Assembly (NCBI RefSeq): GCF_000429345.1
Contig: NZ_AUBR01000001.1
Location: 119,264-183,263, forward strand
Reading direction: 5' to 3'
From: Desulfovirgula thermocuniculi DSM 16036
GTDB taxonomy: Bacteria; Bacillota; Desulfotomaculia; Desulfotomaculales; Desulfovirgulaceae
Length of the DNA: 64,000 nt
The translations under genes and the position numbers were made by a program. Position 1 is the stretch's first letter; the number at the start of each line of letters is the position of its first letter. Positions 52,467 to 60,489 of the stretch are shown in pieces. The notes under the pieces are model-generated. The model saw only the letters and a list, made by a program, of their open reading frames with translations. It searched no databases and was not told where the DNA came from.

Positions 52467-53422
52467 GGGCATCCAGCGGCACCCTGTGCGCCCTGGGCCT
52501 GAAAAAAGCGGCCGGTCCCGTGCTCCCCACCACCGCCTACCTCATGCTCGGGACGAAGTGCCGCCGCAACTGCCTTTTCTGCGCCCAGCGGAGGGATGCG
52601 CCCCCAAGCGTGATGCTCTCCCGGGTCGATTTTCCCCCTGTGGAATGGGAGGCGGTGCTGGAGGGGTTGCGGCGCAGCTCCCTGGAAAGGATCTGCTTCC
52701 AGCTGGTGTGCCAGGAAGGCGTCCTGCGGGAAACGGAAAAGGGCCTGGCCCTCCTGCGGCAGCATGGAGTGGCTCTCCCCGTTTGTGTTTCCTACCTCTT
52801 CCAGAGGGAGGAGCACGTGCGGCGCCTCTTGGCCCTGGGCGCGGAGAGGGTTTCCCTGCCCCTGGACGCTGCGCCCTCCGTTTTTGCTGGGGTTAAGGGG
52901 GAGGAACCTTTTGCTCCTTACCGGTTTGTCCTGCAGATGGCCCGCCGCTACCCGGGCAGGATCGGCACCCATCTCATCTTCGGTCTGGGGGAAAATGAAG
53001 AGGAGTTCCTGGCTGTATACCAGAAAATGGTAGATAGCGGGGTAACCGTGGGGCTTTTTGCCTTTACCCCTTTAAAGAACACCCCCCTTGCGGACCGGGA
53101 CCCGCCCCCTCTCGGGCGCTACCGGGTGGTGCAGGCCCTCACCTACCTCATGGAGAAAGGGCGGCTCAGCTTGCGTGACATGGTTTTCGCGGGAGGCCGG
53201 GTGAAGGGGCTGAAAAAAGACCGGTCGGAGATCCTCGCCCTTTTGGAGGATGGGGCGGCCTTCCGCACCCGGGGCTGCCCGGGGTGCAACCGCCCCTACT
53301 TCAACGAGTCGCCCCGCGGCCCCCTCTATAACTACCCCCGGGAGTTGACGGAAGAAGAGGCAAAAGAAGCGCTGGCCGTGCTGGAAAGGGAGCTGGAATT
53401 CCGGTGTACGAGGTTTTTTTAG
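52460..53422 (+). CDS. Radical SAM protein, split lipoyl synthase component (LipS-like) 2
   Basis: The 320-residue BioB-like radical SAM protein has Cys-Arg-Arg-Asn-Cys-Leu-Phe-Cys near residue 35 and a conserved C-terminal Arg-Thr-Arg-Gly-Cys-Pro-Gly-Cys-Asn-Arg-Pro-Tyr near 273, followed by Tyr-Asn-Tyr-Pro, which looks like an auxiliary cluster site. A biotin synthase role is unlikely: no bio genes are near and the typical Asn/Asp barrel motifs are not evident. It overlaps the previous gene by seven bases and the LipM-like gene by 19. Together with its neighbour it should insert two sulfurs into octanoyl-GcvH. Confidence 0.7.
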   Translation: MLRASSGTLCALGLKKAAGPVLPTTAYLMLGTKCRRNCLFCAQRRDAPPSVMLSRVDFPPVEWEAVLEGLRRSSLERICFQLVCQEGVLRETEKGLALLRQHGVALPVCVSYLFQREEHVRRLLALGAERVSLPLDAAPSVFAGVKGEEPFAPYRFVLQMARRYPGRIGTHLIFGLGENEEEFLAVYQKMVDSGVTVGLFAFTPLKNTPLADRDPPPLGRYRVVQALTYLMEKGRLSLRDMVFAGGRVKGLKKDRSEILALLEDGAAFRTRGCPGCNRPYFNESPRGPLYNYPRELTEEEAKEALAVLERELEFRCTRFF

Positions 53423-54210
53423 TGGAAACGCCCATGGGAGATCCCTATGTAAATATGGCCGTGGACGAATTCTGCCTGCTCCAGGCTTCCAAAAGCGGGC
53501 TGGTTTTCCTGCGCCTTTATACCTGGAGCGTGCCCACTTTGAGCCTGGGCTACTTCCAGAAAGCGGGGGAGGAGGTAGACCTGGGCTTCCTGCAGGAAAG
53601 GGGCATGGTCCTGGTACGGCGCCTCACCGGGGGCCGGGCGGTGCTCCATGACGACGAGCTGACCTACAGTTTTGCCGCCCCCGTCTCCCACCCCGCTTTT
53701 GGCGGCGACCTGCGCGCCACCTACCTGCGCCTGGCCGGGGCGCTGGCGGCTTCCCTGGAATTTCTGGGTATCCGGGTGGAGGTCTGCCGGGGAGGAGGGG
53801 GCGGGAAGTCGTTTTTGTGCTTTGACGCCCCCTCCCGGTATGAAATTACCTGGCGGGGGAAAAAGCTCATCGGCAGCGCCCAGGTGAGGAAGCGCGGGGC
53901 CTACCTGCAGCACGGCTCCATACCCCTGACCATGGATCGCGCCCTGCTGTCAGGAGTGGTAAAGGGCGCCGGCCCGGCGGAGGCCCTCCTCGGGCAGGCC
54001 GTGGCCCTGCGGGAGATAGACCCGGCGCTTAATCTCTCGGCCCTCAGGGAGGCCCTGGTCAGAGGATTTACCGCCAGCCTGGGGATTTCCCTGCGTAAAT
54101 TCGACCTCTTTGCCCATGAGGGGGAAATCAGGTGTCTGGCCCAAAAGTACCGCAGCCGGGAGTGGAACTTCAAGGAGCGAAAGGTGGGAGATTTAGATGA
54201 GCGGCTTTGA
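53404..54210 (+). CDS. lipM: Octanoyltransferase, LipM type
   Basis: The 268-residue protein belongs to the LplA/LipM/LipL fold: Arg-Arg-Leu-Thr-Gly-Gly-Arg-Ala-Val-Leu-His near 71 and the active Lys in Lys-Lys-Leu-Ile-Gly-Ser-Ala-Gln near 160. Immediately before, Leu-Cys-Phe-Asp-Ala-Pro-Ser-x-Tyr-Glu has the Cys in the place of the LipM nucleophile, which argues for octanoyl-ACP:GcvH octanoyltransferase over lipoate ligase. It would make octanoyl-GcvH for the LipS pair. GTG 53404 overlaps the upstream gene; the lpdA start lies inside its end. Confidence 0.82.
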   Translation: MYEVFLVETPMGDPYVNMAVDEFCLLQASKSGLVFLRLYTWSVPTLSLGYFQKAGEEVDLGFLQERGMVLVRRLTGGRAVLHDDELTYSFAAPVSHPAFGGDLRATYLRLAGALAASLEFLGIRVEVCRGGGGGKSFLCFDAPSRYEITWRGKKLIGSAQVRKRGAYLQHGSIPLTMDRALLSGVVKGAGPAEALLGQAVALREIDPALNLSALREALVRGFTASLGISLRKFDLFAHEGEIRCLAQKYRSREWNFKERKVGDLDERL

Positions 54211-55567
54211 CGTGGTGGTTGTAGGCGGGGGGCCCGGCGGGTATGTGGCCGCCCTGCGGGCGGCCAGGGAGGGCCTGAAGGTGGCGCTGGTGGAGGAAAG
54301 GGAGGTGGGGGGAACCTGTCTGCACCTGGGATGCATTCCTACCAAGGCGCTGCACCGCACGGCCTTTTACCTGCAGTGCTTTAAGCATTTTGAAAGGAAC
54401 GGCATCAGTGCCGAGCTCAAGGACTTTTCCCTGGCCGCCGCCGTGGCCCGCAAGGAGGGGATAGTTAAAAAGCTTACCGCGGGCATCCACTACCTGCTGA
54501 AGAAGAACGGGGTGGCCTTTTACCGGGGGAAGGGGACGGTGGTGGACAGGGGCGAAGTGGAGGTGGTGGGTTCGGGGGGCAGCGAGAGGCTGAAGGCACA
54601 AAGCGTCATTATTGCCACCGGCTCGGCTCCCCAAAAGCCCCCCGGTTTCCCCTTTGACGGGGAGACGGTACTGACCAGTGACGAGGCCCTCTCTTTGAAG
54701 GAGCTTCCCCGGAGCCTGGCCGTGGTGGGCGGCGGCGTCATCGGCTGCGAGCTGGCCGGCATCTTTCACGCCTTTGGCTGCCGGGTGACGGTCATCGAGC
54801 TCCAAGACGGTCTCCTGCCGGCCATGGACGAAGACGTGGGTAAGGCCCTGGGCGCCGCCTTTCGGAAGAGGGGCATCGAGGTGAAGTTAAAGGCCAGGGT
54901 GGCCGGGGTAGAGAAGACGGGCCGTGGTGCGCTCGTAGAGCTGGATAGCGGGGAGGTACTAGAGGTGGAAAAGGTGCTGGTGGCCGTGGGCCGGCGCTAC
55001 CTCTCCCGGGAGGTGGCCCGCCCGGAGCTGAACCTGGCCCTGGGTCCGCGGGGGGAGATTGCCACCGACGAGAGGACGCGCACCAGCGTCCCCGGCATTT
55101 ACGCCGTGGGGGACGTGACCGGCAAGAGGGAACTGGCCCACGTGGCCGCCCACCAGGGGGTGGTGGCGGCGCTGAATGCTGCCGGTTACGAGGCCAGGGA
55201 GGAACTGCAGGTGGTTCCCGCGGCGGTCTTTACTTTTCCCGAAGCCGCCGGGGTAGGCCTGACCGAGAGGGATCTCCTGGCGCAAGGGGTGCGGACCTTC
55301 AAGTTTCCCTTCAGTGCCCTGGGCAAGGCCGTGACCATGGATGAAACCGAGGGCTTTGTCAAGGTGGTGGCCGATACCGGGGGAGTGGTCAGGGGGGTAC
55401 ACATTGTGGGCCCCCACGCGGCAGACCTGGTGGCCACGGCGGCCCTCCTGGTGAAGGCGGGCTTTAAGGCCGGCGAGGCGGAACGCCTCATCTTTGCCCA
55501 CCCCACCCTCCCGGAGGCCTTAAAGGAGGCCCTGGAGGGCATAGAAGGCACGTGCCTGCACCTGTAA
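54197..55567 (+). CDS. lpdA: Dihydrolipoyl dehydrogenase
   Basis: The 456-residue FAD enzyme reoxidises dihydrolipoyl-GcvH with NAD+ (L-protein). It has the FAD-binding Gly-Gly-Gly-Pro-Gly-Gly-Tyr near 10, redox disulfide Gly-Gly-Thr-Cys-Leu-His-Leu-Gly-Cys-Ile-Pro near 35-45, NAD-binding Gly-Gly-Gly-Val-Ile-Gly near 176 and the catalytic His in His-Pro-Thr-Leu-Pro-Glu near 435. It completes the gcv operon. Confidence 0.94.
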   Translation: MSGFDVVVVGGGPGGYVAALRAAREGLKVALVEEREVGGTCLHLGCIPTKALHRTAFYLQCFKHFERNGISAELKDFSLAAAVARKEGIVKKLTAGIHYLLKKNGVAFYRGKGTVVDRGEVEVVGSGGSERLKAQSVIIATGSAPQKPPGFPFDGETVLTSDEALSLKELPRSLAVVGGGVIGCELAGIFHAFGCRVTVIELQDGLLPAMDEDVGKALGAAFRKRGIEVKLKARVAGVEKTGRGALVELDSGEVLEVEKVLVAVGRRYLSREVARPELNLALGPRGEIATDERTRTSVPGIYAVGDVTGKRELAHVAAHQGVVAALNAAGYEAREELQVVPAAVFTFPEAAGVGLTERDLLAQGVRTFKFPFSALGKAVTMDETEGFVKVVADTGGVVRGVHIVGPHAADLVATAALLVKAGFKAGEAERLIFAHPTLPEALKEALEGIEGTCLHL

Positions 55568-55651
55568 AAATTTCCCCCCATGTTGACGATCTTTCGTTCG
55601 CGGATTTCTCAAGGAATCGGCGAGATGGTGGGCTGGTAGGGGTAAACTGAA

Positions 55652-55671
55652 GGGGGCGGTTAACCGCCCCC
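55652..55671. terminator. Bidirectional hairpin between lpdA and ATPase gene
   Basis: GGGGGCGG/CCGCCCCC with TTAA loop, 8-bp perfect stem, between the ends of two convergent genes. T-tract short on either side. Confidence 0.65.
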
Positions 55672-55679
55672 TTCTGAAT

Positions 55680-56795
55680 CTATGGGGTTTGAGGAGCCGC
55701 CGCCATCTCCAAAATCCTGGCCAGCACCTGTTGGCGCCTGGCCTCAATGTCGGCAAAATTCATGTGGGGGATGTAGTATGCTTCCATTTCGTCGTGCACC
55801 TTTTTGGCGCGGCGGATAAAGTTTACCGCCTCTTCCAGGGCGCGGCGATACATCTCCCGGGCGGTGTCCCTTTCGGCCAGAAGCTGCGGGTCGCCCACCG
55901 GCCTGACGCAGCGCATGGTATCCACCACCGTATCTCCCTCGTGGGGCCTGTAAAAGTGGGGTTCCACAGAATTGACTACAGCCACTTGCAGGGCGGGGAT
56001 GACTAGGTGCTCGATGCGGGAGGGGTCCAGGGCGCAGTGGTAGGCCTCCACGTCGAAGCCCCGCATGAGGGCGGCGTCCATGACCCGCCGCACCAAGAGC
56101 GTCTTGCCCGTGCCGTCGTCGCCGCTGATGATGTAACGCTTGGGCAGATGGCCGACGATGGTTTCCAGATGGCTTACCGCACCGTCGGGGGTGATGGCGG
56201 TGGCAAAGAGGTGGCGGGCGCGGGGGCTGTCCGTCTGGCGCTCTTTGCCGTCAAAGATCTGGTGGATCAGCTCAAGGGAAAGCTTATCGAAAGTGCCCTG
56301 GTTGAAGGCGCCTGTTTCCTGGTAAAAGCGGCGCACCTCCTCCAGGAAGAGGTGGGCTGCGGCCAGGTAGCTGTAGGCACGGCGAAAGAGCCTGGCCACT
56401 TCCTGGTTTAAGGCCATGATCTCTTTTTTGTGCGCCCGCAGCCCCTCCTCGTTCCAGTGATCCCCGAGATGGATGATTTCGTCTACGGCACCGGGGTTCT
56501 TAGGATCCACCACATGCGGGGCGGTGCCGTCCAAGAGCGCCACCCTGATGGCCGGGATAACTACCCCGTCCAGGGACCCGTTGTCCGAAGAGCAGCAGTG
56601 GAACTCCACATCGTAGCCGCGCGAGAGCATTTCCTCGCCTATTTTCCTCATGAAGGTGGATTTGCCCACCCCCGGCCCGCCCTTGATGACAAATATGCGT
56701 GCGGCGTCCGGCTCAATGATATAGTCGTAGAAGGAGTGAAAGCCCCGGCAGGTATTTCCCCCGGGGAAAACTTTTTTAAGCCTTCCCTTTTGCAA
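55680..56795 (-). CDS. ATPase with two P-loops, PRK06851-like
   Basis: The 371-residue protein has two nucleotide-binding motifs: Gly-Gly-Pro-Gly-Val-Gly-Lys-Ser-Thr near 40 and Gly-Asp-Asp-Gly-Thr-Gly-Lys-Thr near 223, each followed by similar His-Cys-(C/A) strands and Val-Val-Ile-Pro-Ala or Leu-Val-Ile-Pro-Ala blocks, so it looks like an internal duplication. Such proteins occur in spore formers with unknown function. TTG 56795 has GGGAGGG eight bases upstream; the longer frame from 56882 begins with unlikely His/Cys-rich residues. Confidence 0.7.
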   Translation of the reverse strand: MQKGRLKKVFPGGNTCRGFHSFYDYIIEPDAARIFVIKGGPGVGKSTFMRKIGEEMLSRGYDVEFHCCSSDNGSLDGVVIPAIRVALLDGTAPHVVDPKNPGAVDEIIHLGDHWNEEGLRAHKKEIMALNQEVARLFRRAYSYLAAAHLFLEEVRRFYQETGAFNQGTFDKLSLELIHQIFDGKERQTDSPRARHLFATAITPDGAVSHLETIVGHLPKRYIISGDDGTGKTLLVRRVMDAALMRGFDVEAYHCALDPSRIEHLVIPALQVAVVNSVEPHFYRPHEGDTVVDTMRCVRPVGDPQLLAERDTAREMYRRALEEAVNFIRRAKKVHDEMEAYYIPHMNFADIEARRQQVLARILEMAAAPQTP

Positions 56796-56923
56796 GGACC
56801 AGCCCTCCCCATTGGTTAGCTTATATAACCACCATATGAAGGGCTTTGTCGAATGATGATTGGAGCAGCAGGAAAGGGGCACCCGGGGCGCTAACTTTTG
56901 ATTGAATTAAAAGAAGGAGCGGC

Positions 56924-58621
56924 GTGACAGGGCGGGAGGGATGCACTCTGGAGGAAAAGTTTCTGGAAGTTCTCGAGGCAGTTCCCGTGGGGGTGCTTTT
57001 GATAGACGGCGGGGGGAGGATAACCTTTCTCAACCGGGCTGCTGAACAGATCTTCGGCAGCCTTAGGGATTCCCTTTTGGGGAGGCAGCTGGGCGAGCTG
57101 TGCCCGGAGCTGGCGGAAAAAATGGAAATAAACGGCAAAAAGGTGGCCGCCACCGTTAAGACGCTTGTGCAGGGCGGGCAACCTTCAGGAGCGGTGGTGA
57201 TCTTCCAGGACATAACCGAATACGAGGCCCTGAGGGAAGCCAAGGAGGAGCTGGAGGCCATATTTGATTCCTCTTTTGACGAGATTTACGTGGTGGACGG
57301 GGAAGGATTCACGCGGAGGGTGAACAAGATCGGGGAAACCTATTACGGGGTGGATACCGGCAAGATAATCGGCAAGCATTACAGCGAAATGGAGCGGGAG
57401 GGGTATTTTTATCCCTCTGTTTCCCGCCTGGTTTTCCAGGAGCGGAAGCGGGTAACCGTCATGCAGCGTACCAAGACGGGGAAGGTCCTCATAGTAACCG
57501 GTAATCCCGTCTTTGACGAGGCAGGGAGGATCACCCGCATTGTGGTGAACTCGCGGGATGTTTCCGAGCTGATTAATTTAAAACAGAGGCTTGAAGATAC
57601 CGAGCAGTTGGTAGATAAATACCGCCAGCTGGTAATGTTCCTGCGCCAGGAAAAGCTGGAAAGCGTGGAGATAATCGCCCGCAGCGCCCAGATGAAGCAG
57701 GTGCTTGACCTGGTGGACCGGGTGGCGCAGGTAGACTCCACGGTGCTCATAACCGGGGAGTCCGGGGTGGGCAAGGGCATCATTGCCGCCCGCATTCATA
57801 AGATGAGCAAAAGGTCCGGGGGACCGTTTATAACCATAAACTGCGGGGCCATACCGGAGAACCTGCTGGAGTCGGAGCTTTTTGGCTACGAGCCCGGGGC
57901 ATTTACCGGCGCCCGCCGCGAGGGGAAAAAGGGCCTGATAGAAATGGGTAGCGGGGGCACCGTTTTTCTGGATGAAGTGACGGAGCTCCCTTTGAGCCTT
58001 CAGGTTAAGCTGTTGCGGGTTATCCAGGAGAAAAAGCTGGTGCGCGTGGGGGGAACCCAGGAGATTCCCGTTAACGTGAGGTTTATTGCCGCCACCAACC
58101 GGGATATCCAGAAACTGGTCAAGGAAGGACTTTTCCGGGAAGACCTGTACTACCGCCTGAACGTGGTGCCCGTCACCATCCCGCCCCTGCGCTACCGCAA
58201 AGAAGACATTGTCCCGCTGGTGAAGCACTTTGTGGAAAGGCTTAACTTAAAATACGACATGAACAAGCAATTTTCGCCGGAAGCCCTGGAAATTTTAGAG
58301 AGATACCACTGGCCGGGGAACGTGCGGGAGGTGGAAAATCTGGTGGAAAGGCTGCTGGTTACCACTGACGCTGGCGTCATCCTGCCCGCGCACCTCCCTG
58401 ATTACATTGTGAACTCCGGCAAAGAGACTCCCGGGAGGGTATATGTGGTGGGGATTTGCCCGCTCAAGCAGGCAGTGGATGAGGTGGAGAGGCAGTTAAT
58501 AGAACTGGCCGCGCAAAAGTGCAGGACTACTTACGAGATGGCCGGTTTGCTCCAGGTCAACCAATCTACGGTCGTAAGAAAAATGAAAAAATACCGGGCG
58601 AAAATGAAGGGGGAAACGTAA
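56924..58621 (+). CDS. PAS-PAS sigma-54 activator
   Basis: The 565-residue regulator has two PAS domains (about 5-100 and 112-225), an AAA+ domain (Gly-Glu-Ser-Gly-Val-Gly-Lys-Gly near 280, Gly-Ala-Phe-Thr-Gly-Ala near 326, Val-Phe-Leu-Asp-Glu near 348) and a C-terminal HTH of TyrR type (Tyr-Glu-Met-Ala-Gly-Leu-Leu-Gln-Val-Asn-Gln). No receiver domain. It lies upstream of glutamate dehydrogenase with its sigma-54 promoter and most likely turns on gdh, the permease and the aminotransferase. GTG 56924 with AAGGAG upstream. Confidence 0.88.
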   Translation: MTGREGCTLEEKFLEVLEAVPVGVLLIDGGGRITFLNRAAEQIFGSLRDSLLGRQLGELCPELAEKMEINGKKVAATVKTLVQGGQPSGAVVIFQDITEYEALREAKEELEAIFDSSFDEIYVVDGEGFTRRVNKIGETYYGVDTGKIIGKHYSEMEREGYFYPSVSRLVFQERKRVTVMQRTKTGKVLIVTGNPVFDEAGRITRIVVNSRDVSELINLKQRLEDTEQLVDKYRQLVMFLRQEKLESVEIIARSAQMKQVLDLVDRVAQVDSTVLITGESGVGKGIIAARIHKMSKRSGGPFITINCGAIPENLLESELFGYEPGAFTGARREGKKGLIEMGSGGTVFLDEVTELPLSLQVKLLRVIQEKKLVRVGGTQEIPVNVRFIAATNRDIQKLVKEGLFREDLYYRLNVVPVTIPPLRYRKEDIVPLVKHFVERLNLKYDMNKQFSPEALEILERYHWPGNVREVENLVERLLVTTDAGVILPAHLPDYIVNSGKETPGRVYVVGICPLKQAVDEVERQLIELAAQKCRTTYEMAGLLQVNQSTVVRKMKKYRAKMKGET

Positions 58622-58635
58622 TAAAGTTGGCCTTG

Positions 58636-58758
58636 GCATGCACATATGCATTGAATTCAATTTCAAACAGCATTAACCAACCCGACTTAAGAGTTGCATG
58701 CTTCCCAAAAACCAGCTGTTGAGCCTTCTATTTTACTGCATAACTGCATCGACATGTG
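58636..58758 (+). promoter_or_regulatory. TGCAT-rich enhancer region before gdhA
   Basis: The 234-base gap between the activator and gdhA holds repeated TGCA(T) words: GCATGCACATATGCAT, TTGCATGC and CTGCAT-AA-CTGCAT, all 20-140 bases upstream of the sigma-54 promoter. Similar words occur at 60152-60205 before the permease gene. These are candidate binding sites for the PAS-PAS activator (inference). Confidence 0.45.
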
Positions 58759-58780
58759 CCTGAAATCAGGCCTCTTACAG

Positions 58781-58796
58781 TGGCACAGAATTTGCG
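58781..58796 (+). promoter_or_regulatory. Sigma-54 promoter of gdhA
   Basis: TGGCAC-AGAAT-TTGCG, with GG and GC ten bases apart, 60 bases before the gdhA start. Confidence 0.9.
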
Positions 58797-58855
58797 CCTC
58801 TCCTGGGTTAGGCCCCTTTGAACGGGGGTAATCTAGCCGGGAGAGGTGATTTTTT

Positions 58856-60151
58856 ATGAGCAAGCGAGTGAGCAGTTTTGAGCTGGCCATGCAAAATGTT
58901 GGCGCGGCAGTAAAAAGGCTCAATTTCAGCCCCACCGTTTACGAGATTTTGAAGTACCCCGAACGGGAGCTTACCGCGGCCATACCGGTAAAAATGGATG
59001 ACGGCACGGTCAAGGTTTTTGTCGGTTACAGGGTGCAGCACTGCAGCGTTCTGGGGCCCTTTAAGGGGGGTATCAGGTTTCACCCGGATGTGGACATGGA
59101 TGAAGTGAGGGCTCTCGCCCTGTGGATGACCATGAAGTGTGCCGTAATGGGCCTTCCCTACGGGGGGGCGAAAGGAGGGGTGGCGTGCGATCCCAAAAGC
59201 ATGTCGCCGGATGAAATGGAACAGCTAAGCCGCGGCTACGTAAGGGCCATGTGGCCTCTTTTAGGCAAGGAAAAGGATATCCCGGCGCCGGATGTGTACA
59301 CCAATGCCCGGGTGATGAGCTGGATGATGGACGAATATTCCAAGATAAAAGGTTACAACGAGTTCGGTGTGATAACTGGAAAGCCGGTGGTCGTCGGCGG
59401 GTCCAGCGGGCGTGAGGAGGCTACGGCCAGAGGGTGTGTCATTGCCGCGCGGGAGGCCGCTACGGTACTCGGGATAAGGCTGCAGGGCGCCACCGTGGCC
59501 GTGCAGGGCTTTGGCAACGTGGGTAGCGTTGCGGCCAGGCTGCTGCACAGGATGGGATGCCGCATTATTGCCGTTTCCGACTCTTCCGGGGGTATTTACA
59601 ACTCCAAGGGGCTTGACCCGGAAGGGGTTTGCCAGTACAAGAAGAGCACGGGCAGGGTGAAGGGTTACCCGGGCAGCCAGCAAATCAGCAATGAGGAGCT
59701 CCTGGCCCTGGAATGCGATATTCTCATTCCGGCAGCACTGGAGAATCAAATTACCGAGCAGAACGCTCACAAAATAAAGGCCAGGATCATCGCCGAGGGG
59801 GCCAACGGTCCCACGACGCCCGAGGCGGACAGAATCCTCACCGAAAGAAAGGTCTTCGTGGTGCCGGACATCTTGGCCAATGCCGGCGGGGTAACCGTTT
59901 CTTACTTTGAGTGGGTGCAGAACAACACCGGGCTCTACTGGACCGAATATGAAGTAAACCGCAGGCTGGAAGAAAAAATGGTGGCCGCCTTTAAAGAGGT
60001 CTACCAGATGTATAAAGCGCGCAAGGACCTCAGCATGCGGGACTGCGCCTACACGGTGGCCGTGCAGCGCCTTGGCGAGGCCATGTGGCTGAGGGGGTGG
60101 CTCGGCAAAGGCTACGAACACCACGAGCAAAGGGAGGCGGCGCGGGCTTGA
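58856..60151 (+). CDS. gdhA: Glu/Leu/Phe/Val dehydrogenase, glutamate type
   Basis: The 431-residue enzyme deaminates glutamate to 2-oxoglutarate with NAD(P). The catalytic Lys is in Pro-Tyr-Gly-Gly-Ala-Lys-Gly-Gly-Val near 107, the substrate-site Lys in Gly-Pro-Phe-Lys-Gly-Gly near 72, and NAD-binding Gly-Phe-Gly-Asn-Val-Gly near 222; an Ile-Pro-Ala-Ala-Leu block follows. Glutamate preference is inferred from length (420-430) and the overall pattern. GGGAGAGGTG precedes the ATG. Controlled by the sigma-54 promoter just upstream. Confidence 0.93.
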   Translation: MSKRVSSFELAMQNVGAAVKRLNFSPTVYEILKYPERELTAAIPVKMDDGTVKVFVGYRVQHCSVLGPFKGGIRFHPDVDMDEVRALALWMTMKCAVMGLPYGGAKGGVACDPKSMSPDEMEQLSRGYVRAMWPLLGKEKDIPAPDVYTNARVMSWMMDEYSKIKGYNEFGVITGKPVVVGGSSGREEATARGCVIAAREAATVLGIRLQGATVAVQGFGNVGSVAARLLHRMGCRIIAVSDSSGGIYNSKGLDPEGVCQYKKSTGRVKGYPGSQQISNEELLALECDILIPAALENQITEQNAHKIKARIIAEGANGPTTPEADRILTERKVFVVPDILANAGGVTVSYFEWVQNNTGLYWTEYEVNRRLEEKMVAAFKEVYQMYKARKDLSMRDCAYTVAVQRLGEAMWLRGWLGKGYEHHEQREAARA

Positions 60152-60489
60152 GATGCACTGCAGCATTTAACAATGTAGTATTGCATCGTGCAAGGCATAC
60201 AAGTGCTCCAATGTTTAAAATTGAGATATACCGATGTCTAACTGCATTAAGCTCACCTTGCTGGTACGGCAGGCGCTCTTTTGGACCTTTCCTAATTTCT
60301 AGGGATTTCTAGGGAATGAAAATTGCAACTTGGGAAAATAGAGGATTGAGTATTAACTATCAGAAAAAACTGTGATACCAAGGGGGCTGAAAGTAGCCGG
60401 GTATTGTTTGTCTTGCAAGCCAAATTTTTTAATTTTTCATGAATCTAACTTAACCAGTGAATTAATTTTTCAGGAAAGGGGTTAAGCGC
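60152..60489 (+). promoter_or_regulatory. 338-bp intergenic region, AT-rich, candidate control region
   Basis: This gap holds no gene that I can support. Near its left end are TGCAC/TGCAG/TGCAT words (60154-60205) like those before gdhA. At 60262-60277 TGGTAC-GGCAG-GCGCT has the GG and GC ten bases apart of a sigma-54 promoter, but with a poor -12. A short direct repeat TTTCTAGGGA occurs at about 60297-60315. The DNA is clearly more AT-rich than its neighbours. Confidence 0.35.

Noticed and set aside
52460..53422. Biotin synthase (BioB)
   Set aside because: Although BioB-like, it sits in the gcv operon with LipM and a second radical SAM gene and has a different C-terminal Cys motif; no biotin genes nearby.
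53404..54210. Lipoate-protein ligase LplA
   Set aside because: The Cys in Leu-Cys-Phe-Asp-Ala-Pro-Ser and the size without the LplA C-terminal domain fit LipM better.
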